A DNA stretch of 64,000 nt, taken from Ctenosaura bakeri. Its lineage: Eukaryota; Chordata; Lepidosauria; Squamata; Iguanidae. The position numbers and the translations under genes are program-made. The stretch is taken from assembly GCA_948474755.1 (NCBI GenBank), contig CAOLHI010003147.1, positions 124,001-188,000 on the forward strand. Reading direction: 5' to 3'. The notes under the pieces were generated by a model. That model made no database searches. It worked only from the letters and a program-made list of their open reading frames with translations, and was not told where the DNA came from. Below are positions 1 to 10,170 of the stretch, one piece after another. Each line of letters begins with the position of its first letter. The stretch's first letter is position 1.

Positions 1-28
1 TATGCTGATAAAAACTATTACATTAGAG

Positions 29-781
29 CAGTGGTTCTCAACCTTCCTAATGCCGCAACCCTTTAATACAGTTCCTCATGTTGTGGTGAACCCCAACCAT
101 AAAATTATTTATTTATTATTTACAATGCCTCCCCCTCCAGCAAAGGCCGCCTCGCCGGCCAGGAACAGGGGAGGGGTCGGGCAGGGAGGGAAAGAGGAAC
201 CGCGCGTCTCCCCTGGAAAAAACTCCGAGAACCTCCCCGGGCTCTGCTTCTGCTTCGCTCTCGTTTCCGCTGAGGGGGGCAGTGTGGGAAAAGTTTCCAG
301 AGTGTCGACCCTGGCCGGGGGGGGAGGAATCCCAGCGCCTTTGTCTTTTGCGCCGGGCGTAGCTCAGCCCCCCGGCCCTTCCGCAGCGCCCCCTCCATGG
401 CGAGTGGGGCAGGGGCCGTGGCGAGGAGAGGGCCTGCCCCCCATGCTGCCGCTGCCCCCCAGGCTGGCCCGTCAAACGGGAGGTTCTCCCGGGTAGCGGA
501 GAAGGGGAGCGATTTCAGTCTCTTCTGAACAGGGGGCAGGAGGACACGAGCGTGTGGCTCGTGCTTGCGCACCACCACTCCTGCTATGGCGACGCTGTGG
601 CTGCACGTGCCAAAGGGGGCAGGAGGACGCGAGTGCATGGCTCGCACTTGCGCACCACCACCTAGGAGGGAATGGAACCTAAGTCCATCGGAAATACGTA
701 TTTTCCAATGGTCTTAGGCGACCCCGTGAAAGGGTCATTCGACCCCCAAAGGGCTCACGACCCACAGGTTGAGAACCGCTG
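29..781 (+). mobile_element. Non-autonomous hAT DNA transposon with SPIN-like ends and a GC-rich interior
   Basis: The left end reads CAGTGGTTCTCAACC and the right end is its inverted copy AGGTTGAGAACCGCTG. The element is flanked by an 8-bp direct repeat, CATTAGAG at 21-28 and CATTAGGG at 782-789 (7 of 8 match), as expected for hAT transposition. The first ~90 bp and last ~70 bp resemble the ends I know from SPIN-type hAT elements. The interior (about 125-660) is very GC-rich and carries no transposase. Open frames here (for example 2-496) are by-products of composition. Family name is from memory; the terminal repeats and target duplication are seen directly. Confidence 0.8.
532..661. repeat. 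Imperfect 47-bp direct repeat inside the hAT element
   Basis: Units at 532-578 and 615-661 share GGGGGCAGGAGGAC, a GAGYGYRTGGCTCG core and CTTGCGCACCACCAC. They are offset by 83 bp. This is an internal duplication of the GC-rich cargo. Confidence 0.75.
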
Positions 782-1787
782 CATTAGGGGATAAGTTTGT
801 GCTAATTTAAACTTATTTCAGGAGATGCAAAGGTAGACTTCAATTAGCCAACACTGCAAGGAACTAAAGGGGCTGGATGAGAGTCTGATTCTCAAATCCC
901 ATAACGGGGGATAGATAGAAGGTATGGGTCACAGTTTACTGGTAGACTGAGGGATGATTTGCACTATCCTTGAATCTGTTTTCGGGTCATTTTGTTGTCA
1001 AGTTTCATGTCACAGATGTGACAGCTAGTGTGGTATAGTCCTCCAGGAGTATGTGTGTCTGCAGCCATCTTTCATCCTCCTCCCAATACTGTTGGTGCTA
1101 ACAAAAACTTCCAGCTAGGCAGAAGGGGAGGAGAAAAAGGGAGAAGTCTGGATGGGTGTTAAAAGCTTTTATAAAAAGGAGTGTTATTGTCAGAGACCTT
1201 GTTAAGTGAGTTACACCTTCCTTGAAATTTTGGCAATGTGGCAGTGTATTTTAAATGGGGCTGATCAGTTTAAAGGGTCAAATGTTTGATTCAAAATATC
1301 TTGACCGATGGACGGTTTGGAGCAGGGATAGGAAAAGTACAGCCCTAGGACAGTTGCACTCCAAAGTCTGTTTTTGTACCCACTATCTCTGTGCCTCTCT
1401 TTTGCTGCCAAGTTGCCTCTCCCAGAAGCTTCCAGGAGCAGCTCTTTAAAGGAAATTGTAGTGGCTCCATACACCATTTCATATTCATATATATATTCCT
1501 GTTTTTCAAATGGAGAAAACTGACCATTTTAAAAAGTTTTATTTTTGTCATTTTTAGCAATCCGTGTGGCCCCAAGATGATCCTGGGGCAGAAAATTGGT
1601 TCTTGGGTCCACTCACCCATAATAATTCAGGAAGACTTTCAAATATATTTGAACAGAGTGGCTTGAAAGCTCTTTGCGGGTTTATTTGATTCTTTTTCAA
1701 ATGTCATGTGGAACCCTGGCTGTTACCATTTCCAAAGGTAAAAACTTTTAGCTCTGATGAAATAAACTCTCCTTTATAATAAAACTG
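782..1787. other. Intergenic stretch, no gene recognised
   Basis: AT-rich sequence with only short open frames that lack family similarity or splice logic. I see no clear repeat in it. Confidence 0.5.
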
Positions 1788-1977
1788 AGAGACAGAATGG
1801 TGTAGTGGTTTGAGCATTGAGTACAACTCTGGAGACCAGGGTTTGATTCCCTGATCAGCCATGGAAACCCACTGGGTGGCTTTGGGTGCGTCACCCACTC
1901 TCAGCCCCCAGAAAACCTGGGTCGCCATAGATCAGGAATGACTTGAAGGCACACAGCAACAACAATAATAATAATAC
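1788..1977 (+). mobile_element. Sauria-type tRNA-headed SINE
   Basis: The head TGGTGTAGTGGTTTGAGCAT and GGTTTGATTCCC resemble tRNA A and B boxes. It is followed by the shared body (GGAAACCCACTGGGTG), a Bov-B-like tail (GAATGACTTGAAGGCACAC) and an (AAC/AAT)n tail. SINEs of this design are mobilised by Bov-B LINEs in squamates. Confidence 0.82.
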
Positions 1978-3761
1978 TCTTTTCTATTCATATGTTTAAA
2001 GGTTCATGCAAAGCCTTTCTTGGCCTAACAATACTGTGGGAAAATGTTTCAACTTGTGTTTGTTTACAGCTCGTATTTCCTAACTCTGTGAAAAAGATAG
2101 CGTTACAAGCACAACATTTCTGAGGCTACAAGTCAGCACTGTGACGAGTCAAGCCACAGGACTTCCTGTTGAGTTATGCTTTCCAAAGTGGCTTTCTTCC
2201 CAGATTCTGGAGAAAACACAAATATCATAATTGCTGGTTCTCCATGGGAAAGATTTGGGAGTAATACAGGGTGAAAGAATTGCACTGAATATCACAAGGG
2301 GGTAGACACACAGGAGAAACAAGATGTATTTCAATAAAGCTCCTGCAGCTTTCTCAATACGTGCAAATAAATACATTATTTGCCCAGATTTGCATTTGCA
2401 GTGACTACACTGTGATGTCTTTCAGTCATGAGAATGGTAATCATTATGTTAATTGCTAGTAAAGATTTGAGATAAGCATGTAGCAAGTTCCTAAACCTGT
2501 TTTCCTGGTATATTGTAATTTAAGGTGACAAATGACATAAGTTAAATTTGTTAATTTTTTGGCTTCACTGGTACACAGTAGCATAACAGTTTTCTTTTTT
2601 TTTTGTTGTAGCTGTTCAGACTGAAATCAAGTTTGGGGAAAACTGGCAGTGGGAGAGGTATGAATCCAGAAGCTCTTATTTACTGTGAATGGGGAGGGGG
2701 TGCCTGGTCTTTTGTGAAAAGGAAGAAAAGAATTGGACACGCATCACTCCCAAAATTTGGGACAAGCCACAAGGATTGGACCGTCCAAGCTGTGCCAAAG
2801 TTTTTCTGTTTAAAAAACTACTGCAGTTAGCAGAAGTTCTGCACTGTAAATAAGACTGATGGAATGGCAAGTTGTAAAAAAAAAGGGGAGTACAGATTTT
2901 AATACAGAACATTTCTATTCTGCTACACAATAAGAACTTCATGTTTTAAAGAACTTTATTCAAAACTAGGATCGACAACCACTAGATTTTTTGGGGGGTG
3001 GTGGTCTGACTTATATTAATACTGTTATGTTCTTAGTCTAAAGATGGACTTTACCACCTAATGTTCTTTGATATGTGATCTTAAGCTTTTAGCTTTGAGC
3101 GACCAAACATTTTACAGAGTAAAACTTCATAGAAAATGAGTAAACATCATGGAAATTTCTGTGTCTTATTTATCAGGATTTGTACAAAGATTGAACATTG
3201 TACTTGTATCTGTACAGCTGTTAAAAATGCACATGCAAGATGGGCTGTACTTTCTAAGTGTCACGCAGAGTTCTGTGGCACTGCGGATTCTGCAAGAATG
3301 GATTGTTTTCAGAGCCAACGCTCCTCTTTTAAAACTCTTCCAGAATTTCAGTCTGAATTTCCTTTTTGATTACACAGCTGGGAAAAAAATGGTACTGAAA
3401 AGAGTGCTGGAGGCAGCTGTGAGAATAAACATCACAAAAATGTTCACAGCGGGGGGGACAGTTATCTGCATGTTGACTTTATGTCTTCTTCCCTCATTCT
3501 GATGGTGAAAGCAAGACAACGTATCCATACAAGTGGAAGTCCGTAATTTTTCTCAGCAGCCTTTTATGCCGTGCAAACATAAAATGTAGAAAAAAGGAAT
3601 CTAGCAGCACTTCTAAGACTAATTTATATTTTAGCATTGAACTATCATGGATATCAATTCACTTCCTCAGACACAGTGGTAAAGTGATAGTTAAAGCCAT
3701 AGGTTTTTTTTAAAAAAAAACACACCAGAAGTTATATTTTTAAATGTACAAAATCTAAATA
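1978..3761. other. Intergenic stretch, no gene recognised
   Basis: AT-rich DNA with scattered short open frames on both strands and none with recognisable domains. No repeat family was identified. Confidence 0.45.
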
Positions 3762-4215
3762 TCCAGAAGTCATCAGATTCCCCTCTGATCTTGGAAGTTA
3801 AGCAGGGTCAGACCTGGTGAGTACTTGGAAGGGAGGCTGCTAGGTGATACCAGGTGCTGTAGACTATATGCAGGGGCAAGCAATGGCAAACCACCTTTTG
3901 AATATTCCTTGCCTAAGAAAACCCTGCCTGAGAGCCAGTATGGTGTGAGCATTGGACTATGGAGACCCAGGTTTGAATCCCCACTCAGCTGTGGAAACCC
4001 ACAGGGTAACCTTGGGTAAGTCACACTGTCTCAGCCTCCAGAAAGGCAAAAGCAAACCCTCTCTGAACAAATCTTGCTGAGAAAACCCTGTAGTAGGTTT
4101 GCCTTAGGGTCACCATAAGTCAGAAACAATTTGAATGCACACAACAAACAGCAAGAAGATCCTAAGACATTCATCAGGTTTCTGTAAACCAACAGGCAAC
4201 TTGGAGGCAGGTAAA
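3762..4215 (+). mobile_element. 5S rRNA-derived SINE, split by a younger SINE
   Basis: The left part (3762-3925) resembles 5S rRNA: TGATCTTGGAAGTTAAGCAG, GTGAGTACTTGGAAGGGAGG and a GGTGCTGTAG end, including the internal promoter region. It continues into the GCCTAAGAAAACCCT body. The tail resumes at 4153-4215 with CAACAGGCAACTTGGAGGCA. The piece in between is a separate tRNA-type SINE. The whole corresponds to the 5S-Sauria SINE design described in iguanian lizards. Confidence 0.82.
3926..4152 (+). mobile_element. Sauria tRNA-headed SINE nested in the 5S SINE
   Basis: It starts with GAGAGCCAGTATGGTGTGAG and ends with the Bov-B-like tail and an ACAACAAACAG run. Direct repeats AAGAAAACCCT (3915-3925) and AAGAAGATCCT (4153-4163) flank it, with 9 of 11 matching, as expected of target-primed insertion. 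It is younger than the 5S SINE it interrupts. Confidence 0.82.
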
Positions 4216-4589
4216 CACAGACTTTCATTTTCAGCAGAGCAATTTCTAGAGGCATTGGTTCTACCTGTTGATCCCACTCCTTTGCACAAGCAGTGGCCTT
4301 CCTCCTCCGCATATTTTGACAGAGCTTTCACTGAAAATCTCCAAGCCCCATTTGCCTTCCTTAACAGGGCAGCAAACAGCTGAGCTGCATAAATGGCCCA
4401 CCCTGGATCCTCTGTGGCTCTTCACATTGGCATGAAGAGCGGCATGCTTCTGTTTCTGGGGAGAAATCTGATGTTCATAATAAGCAGGCATCTTTGTTGT
4501 TGGAAGGTTTTCCTCCAGTGTGATAAACTGGTGGCCAACAATTACCCACATTGTTAATGTAAAATTCCTCAAGCAATTCCAAATGAGAG

Positions 4590-4697
4590 AGCCTAAATAC
4601 CCTGAAGACACCAGATCCCGTCTGACCTTGGAAGCTAATCAAAGTCAACTCTGGTTAGTATTTAGAAGGAAGATTGCCAATACCAGCTGGTATTCCA
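4590..4697 (+). mobile_element. 5S rRNA-derived SINE, 5' part only
   Basis: CCCGTCTGACCTTGGAAGCT, TGGTTAGTATTTAGAAGG and the following AATACCAG match the 5S-like head of the copy at 35912. The tail is missing, so this is a truncated or eroded copy. Confidence 0.7.
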
Positions 4698-4749
4698 TGG
4701 GACAGTTTGTGGTGCCGTTCTCCCCCCCACACACATTAACAAAATATTA

Positions 4750-4925
4750 GCAGATGGTGTGTAGTGGTTAGAGGATTGGATTACAACTCTGGAGACGAGG
4801 GTTGGACTCCCCGCTTTGCTATGGAAACCTGCTGGGTGACCTTCGGCGCATCACACACAGCCCCAGATAGAGTCGCCTTAGGGTTGCCATAAGTTGGAAA
4901 CAACGACAACACAATGACAACAACA
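4750..4925 (+). mobile_element. Sauria-type tRNA-headed SINE
   Basis: It contains TGGTGTGTAGTGGTTAGAGG, GGAAACCTGCTGGGTGACCT and the tail GTTGCCATAAGTTGGAAACA with an AC/AAC-rich end. It is shortened in the middle compared with the copy at 35341. Confidence 0.75.
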
Positions 4926-7307
4926 GCTGGCCGGACCCCTGCCCTGCCCTGGATCTTTGGTTTGTTGTGGATCAGATGCACACAGATTGACACAAGGGTG
5001 CTTCCCATACACATAGTCACTGCTTTTCAATTTGCAAAAAAATAAAAAAAAAATCAAGTCAAGTGTGCCATAACTATGATGTAGATGCTTTTAAAGCCCA
5101 GAGTTCATACTTCCCTTTTAAAGCACAAGGCCCAACATACTATTCCTAAGCAGCACTAAAAGGCATTTGGACAGAGATTGTACTGTGCTCGTATACAACG
5201 TTGGCATCCTCATAGAATGGATTCTTTTGACAGAAACCAAGATTCTAGTCCTCGCTATAGGCATTAACGTTAGGTTTGAAAATGACTGAACGCCGTCAAC
5301 CAAAAGTCAGAGGTTCACAGAACAGATAGCACTAGGCAAAATTGTGTGTGTGTGTAAATTTCCTATTCAAATTTTCATAATTCATACAGTTTGAAGAATT
5401 CACACTGTGTGCAGAATTGTAATTTTGTTTTTCGGTTTCCTGTCCTGAGCATCTAGGTCCTGGTATTAGACTTCTAAGGGTAAAATGGGTCTGTGTAAGG
5501 GAACGAAGCAAGGAAACCCCGGCTTGTGTTGCACCCTGAATGTGTGGGACAGCTGAGTAGTGAAAGGTATATAAAGATTCAGCATGAGACATATAAAATG
5601 GAGACACTTGTACATTTTCGGATTCCCTTTACTTTCTGGTATAGGTGATGGTCTTGCCTGCACAATTTCTTTTCACTTGGCAAATCTGCCTTTTTCTGCA
5701 ATGTTACCATATTCTTTCTCTTTTTTGCTGATCTTAGGTCAGAGTGCAATTAATATTTTGAGTAGCTGACTTGATTATTCAACAACCTTTCCAATACCAT
5801 ACAATGAAGATTCATTTTTAAAATATATATATATATATATATATAATCTCCTATTTCTGTTTTTGCAATAACTGTCATTGTAAATAGTTCCTTACCTATG
5901 TGTGTCCCTTTTTACAGAAATTGGTGCTGATCTGAATTTTGAGTGGCTGTTGTTTTTGGCTGCCGTAAGATATTTGGGAACAGGGACAGTATCTGTCCAT
6001 ACTTGATTTGTGTTCTTTTCATAATAAAAGTCAGCATTCAATAGTAATTCTCTTTCATTGATTTTCCATTTTCTTTAAGTGAAAATCAAGTAGAATTACA
6101 TTAATGAATGCTTTAATCGACCAGGAAAATTAGGGGATCAAAAAAGGAATATATTATACTACCAAAACAAGCAAACTTAAAATGTTTAGAGATAATTCTT
6201 TGGATTTGTTCACACAAAATGTAATAAATAACATGGTGTTGGAGATAATGAAAACCAAACAAAACCCAAACTGGCCAGTCTCAGAGAATATTGCTTGCTG
6301 TGCTTCTGCCCAAGCAAATGACCTTGGACATTCCTTACTGACTGATCTCTGCTTGCTCTCAAGATGTTTTTATTAATCAGTACAAAAACAAAGTCCATAA
6401 GAGTCCCTGTGGGGGAGAAACAACAACAATACCCATGATTGGATAATATTTTTATTTTATTAGGATGATCAAAACTTCATTGCTTTTGAGATTTGTCAAG
6501 AACTCTTCATTGAGCCAAGTGGTACAAAAATTAGGGTTTTCAGAAGAAAAAGGAAATTCTAAAAATTTGGCCAGCAGTTGTAGCTACAATGAGGCTGGGA
6601 GTTAATTAGTCATAAGAGGGAGACTATAGACAGAGTCACTGGTTGCTGTGCGGTTATCTGATGGGTTATTGGTTGATTCCCATATTATTGCCCCCTATTC
6701 TCCCGCTGTCAGGAAAACTTCAGTGCAGTGAGAGCAGTGTGAAATCAGTTCCTCTGACACCTTGATGGGTGAGATCTTGGTGCTAAAAATATCCAGGACA
6801 CGGAAAGTCAGCTATAAGCTTGTGGATCCCTTGGACAAAAGATATACAGTAAACCTTTAACTTTTAGACTTGGAAAATCTGCTACACCGCTGTATTAAGT
6901 GTGTGCACTTTTTCAATTTCTGCAATTTGCAATTTACCTTTCGTGCTGTGTTAACTGATGATTAGGGAGAGTGAATATTAGCAGACTTTGAGACTACAAA
7001 TCCCAGTGTCCACTAAACCTGTTACGAGGAGTTATAGTCCCCCAAAGCAGTTTTCTGAGACTCTTCATACTGGAGATGGATTTGGGGATCCTTTCAAAGG
7101 TTAGTGGGGTATTTGACAGCTGCTCCTTGCATGCTAGTGGTGACCAGGAAGTCACAACAGCTGATGAATCTTTGTTGCTGCTTGAGAGAACAGCTGTAGC
7201 TGCTTACAAGCTGGTTGGCAGATAGATTTTACTGAATGACCGACAACTGCCATGCTTGGAAGATAGTGAGCAGAGATCCACAGTGTTATTGCACAAAACA
7301 ACCCAAA
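4926..7307. other. Intergenic stretch with an (AT)n tract, no gene recognised
   Basis: AT-rich. An (AT)n microsatellite occupies about 5823-5844. No open frame here has recognisable domains or splice logic. Confidence 0.5.
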
Positions 7308-7740
7308 GCCAAAGAGGCCTGGAAACCATGCCCTATGAGGATAGACTTAGAGAGCTGAGTATGTTTAGTCGGCAGAAGAAAAGGTTAAATGGGGACATTA
7401 TAGCCATGTTTAAATATTTGAAGGGATGCCACGTAGAGGAAGGAGAGGGCTTGTTTTCTGCTGCTCCAGAGACCAGGACAAGGAGCAATGGATTCAAGCT
7501 GCAGGAAAGGAGATTCCACCTGAACCTCAGGAAGAACTTCCTGACAGTCAGGGCTGTCCGGCAGTGGAATATGCTGCCTCGGAGTGTAGTGGAGTCTCCT
7601 TCCTTGGAGGTTTTTAAGCAGAGGCTTGATGGCCATCTGTCGGGAGTGCTTTGAGGGTGTTCCTGAATGGCAGGAGGTTGGACTAGATGGCCCCTGTGGT
7701 CTCTTCCAACTCTACATTTCTATGATTCTATGATTCTATA
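7308..7740 (+). mobile_element. CR1-type LINE, 3' end
   Basis: The open frame ending at 7654 encodes the C-terminal tail of a CR1 reverse transcriptase protein, with motifs such as RLRELSMFS, AVRQWNMLP and [11 protein letters not shown]. The 3' UTR follows (GGTTGGACTAGATGGCCCCT) and ends in the short repeat ATGATTCTATGATTCTAT typical of CR1. It is 5'-truncated, so no endonuclease or RT core is present. Confidence 0.88.
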
Positions 7741-7953
7741 CCAACAGGATTGCATTTCCCCTTTTGTTAATTCATTAAGGCTCACATCTGCCTTACTTTG
7801 AAATGTTGAGAGCAAGTGACAAAAGTTATTCATTAAGACATATCTTGTTACTGTTCGGATGACACATGGGCTTATGAGAAGCTTGGAATTTACAACATAC
7901 AGCTTTGCTTAGAAATGCTATCCCTGAAATGGAAAAGAATGGGAAGTTGCTAA

Positions 7954-8155
7954 GGCCATTTCCGCACAACACTCTTATAGCACGATCATTCCACTTTCAA
8001 CCTCCTATGGAATTCTGGAGTTTGTAGTTTAGGGAAGGGCACTTTGAATTCTCAGTCAAAGAGCTCTTTGGTCTCAGTAAACTACAAACCCCAGAATGCC
8101 ACAGGGCGCTGAAAGTGGAATAGCAGCACTTTATCACTGTAGTGCGGAAATGGCC
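7954..8155. mobile_element. Fold-back DNA transposon, ~200 bp
   Basis: The ends GGCCATTTCCGCAC and GTGCGGAAATGGCC are exact inverted copies, and homology of the two arms continues inward (CCACTTTCAACCTCCTATGG against the mirrored arm). A 3-bp direct repeat TAA (7951-7953 and 8156-8158) flanks it. No coding capacity. Confidence 0.82.
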
Positions 8156-8225
8156 TAAGACAAGAAGAATATTCTGTCTGTGTTGAAAAGTATTCTTGCA
8201 TCATAAGAGGGCAGGGAGAATAAAA

Positions 8226-9248
8226 GAAACCATCTGATGTGCAATAGTCTCCACAGCTTCCCAGGAAGGTTGCTGTGTTGCTTGCCTTGCTACAAACAAA
8301 CACTGCTGTTTAAGTCTGAGTGAAGTTTGTGAAGCGCAAGTTATTTGGGATATAACAACCAACCCTCAGCTAAACAGATGGATCAGAATGGAAACTGATG
8401 TGCTGTGGTGATTAGAGGACTGAACCAGGAGAGGGGTGGGAATTTTGCAACTCTCCTAATGATATTAGACTGCAACTCCCAGATGCCATAGAATAGAATA
8501 ATAGAATCATAGAAATCTAGAGTTCGAAGGGACCCCAGGGGCCATCCAGTCCAACCCCCTGCCATGCAGGAACACCCTCAAAGCACTCCTGACAGATGGC
8601 CATCTAGCCTCTGCTTAAAAACCTCCAAGGAAGGAGACTCCACTACACTCCGAGGCAGCAGATTCCACTGCCGGACAGCCCTGACTGTCAGGAAGTTCTT
8701 CCTGAGGTTCAGGTGGAATCTTCTTTCCTGCAGCTTGAATCCATTGCTCCTTGTCCTGGTCTCTGGAGCAGCAGAAAACAAGCCCTCTCCTTCCTCTACA
8801 TGACTTCCCTTCAAATATTTAAACATGGCTATCACGTCCCCTCTTAACCTCCTCTTCTGCAGACTAAACATACCCAGCTCTCTAAGTCTATCCTCATAGG
8901 GGATGGCTTCCAGGCCTCTCACCATTTTGGTTGCCCTCCTCTGGACTTGCTCCAGCTTGTCAATATCCTTCTTGAATTGGGGTGCCCAGAACTGGACACA
9001 GTATTCAAGATGGGGTCTCACCAAAGCAGAGTAGAGGGGTACCAGTACCTCCCTCGATCTAGACACCAGACTCCTATTGATGCCCTAGTCAGAAAAGTCA
9101 GGAGTAAGGGATGCTGGGAGCTGCAGTTCCATATCTGGAGGATGTTGTGGGAAGGGGTGGCCATGAATCAGTTTAACATCTGTTTCAGTCTTCAGACAAG
9201 AAACAGAGACTCGTTTGTACACAAAACTGATCCTATGGCTAATTACCT
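8226..9248 (+). repeat. Unclassified dispersed repeat, copy A, split by a CR1 insertion
   Basis: Segments 8226-8491 and 9079-9248 together match the reverse complement of 14634-15059 nearly base for base, from GAAACCATCTGATGTGCAAT to GGCTAATTACCT. The CR1 element at 8492-9078 interrupts only this copy. I do not recognise the family. It has no terminal inverted repeats, but its middle holds a short inverted pair (CTGCAACTCCCAG and CTGGGAGCTGCAG). Confidence 0.8.
8492..9078 (-). mobile_element. CR1-type LINE, 3' end
   Basis: The minus strand encodes about 160 residues of the CR1 ORF2 C-terminus, starting near [19 protein letters not shown] and ending [13 protein letters not shown]. The terminal CR1 repeat is at the low-coordinate end. 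Flanking GATGCCATAG (8482-8491) and GATGCCCTAG (9079-9088) form a 10-bp target duplication with one mismatch. It is inserted in repeat copy A. Confidence 0.88.
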
Positions 9249-9527
9249 CCGCCCATTACCCGCTTTGATTTTTCTACCTTTCTAGCGAATAATGGCCAGT
9301 CACTGGACGCACAAACCCCTGGCTGCCTTGGGTGCCTGCAAAGGCGTGGCTTGTGAAGCGTTTCAAAGGAGAGGAGAGGGGGAAAAGGTGCTTTTTCCAG
9401 CTCACTGCAAACAGCCTTCAAGAAATGGCTGCCCTGCATCTGCAAGACCTGAGCAGGGCTGCGTAGGAGAAGAGTGATGTGGTGGTTTCCCATTCATAGG
9501 GTCAACTTCACGACAGTTAGCAATTAT

Positions 9528-9732
9528 GGGCCTTTCCACACTACACTGTTACGGCGCCATTATTCCACTTTCAGCATCCTATGGAATCCTGGGGTTTGCA
9601 GTTTGGGGAGGGGCACTTAGACTTCTCAGCCAGAGAGTTGCTTGGCCGAAGTAAACTACAAGCCCCAGAATTCCACAGGAGGTGCTTGAAAGTGGAATGA
9701 TAGCATTATAGGAGTGCGAGGAGGAAAGGCCC
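9528..9732. mobile_element. Fold-back DNA transposon, ~205 bp
   Basis: The left end GGGCCTTTCCACACTACACT and right end GGAAAGGCCC are inverted. The arms share TTCCACTTTCAGCATCCTAT and its mirrored copy. It belongs to the same family as the element at 7954. Confidence 0.75.
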
Positions 9733-9755
9733 CATGTCTCTTGTACCAAAGGGCA

Positions 9756-9910
9756 GGGGAGCGTTTAAACTCAACTCGGAAGTTTGAAGCGGTGTGAGAC
9801 TCTTAATGTCACAAACTCTACGGTAGTCATAAGTCGGGGCGCTTTTAAACTCGGAAGTTAGAAGCAGTGTGTGACTCTCAGTGTCACAAACTCTACGGTA
9901 GTCATAAGTC
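9756..9910. repeat. Two-unit tandem duplication just upstream of C8orf76
   Basis: Units 9756-9835 and 9836-9910 share TTTAAACTC, CTCGGAAGTT, TGTCACAAACTCTACGGTAG and TCATAAGTC. The second unit lacks about 5 bp. It ends about 140 bp before the C8orf76 start codon, so it lies in or next to the promoter. Confidence 0.8.
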
Positions 9911-10050
9911 TGTGACAGCACTCCTTTGTTGGAGGCGTTCTAGCCACGGGACCGTGCTGTCCTCTATGATCCAGAAGGGTCCGCTCTAGCAGCAGGGCCT
10001 CCAGCTCACTCTCTCTTCCCTCCCTTGGCTGGGGAGCCCTCAGAAGCGGG
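9911..10050 (+). promoter_or_regulatory. C8orf76: Probable C8orf76 promoter / 5' UTR
   Basis: GC-richer sequence directly upstream of the start codon, with no TATA box. Placement follows from the gene model; no start site can be read from the sequence. The context GCGGGATGG has G at +4. Confidence 0.4.
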
Positions 10051-10170
10051 ATGGAGGAGCTGCCGCTGGGCTTCCAGTTTGAGGAGTCGGTGTTCGAGGG
10101 CGGCGGCCGGGAGCGGGAGGCTCCCTCTCCTCTTTCCGGCAGCTACACCGCTCGGTGCTGTGAGCCTGAG
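10051..10170 (+). CDS. C8orf76: C8orf76 coding exon 1
   Basis: Encodes residues 1-40, starting [16 protein letters not shown] and ending CCEPE before the donor GAG|GTGAGG. Phase 0. The FEDSVFE-like motif marks the family N-terminus. Confidence 0.88.

Noticed and set aside
2..496. 164-codon open frame at the left edge and two overlapping frames on the minus strand
   Set aside because: They fall in the GC-rich interior of a hAT element bounded by inverted repeats and a target duplication; low-complexity composition, no domain.
3768..3880. Possible genuine 5S rRNA gene
   Set aside because: Only the 5S-like head is present, it is diverged, and it runs into a SINE body and Bov-B-like tail.
8578..9066. 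162-codon minus-strand open frame as a host gene
   Set aside because: It is the C-terminal tail of a CR1 LINE ORF2, with the CR1 3' end and a target duplication.
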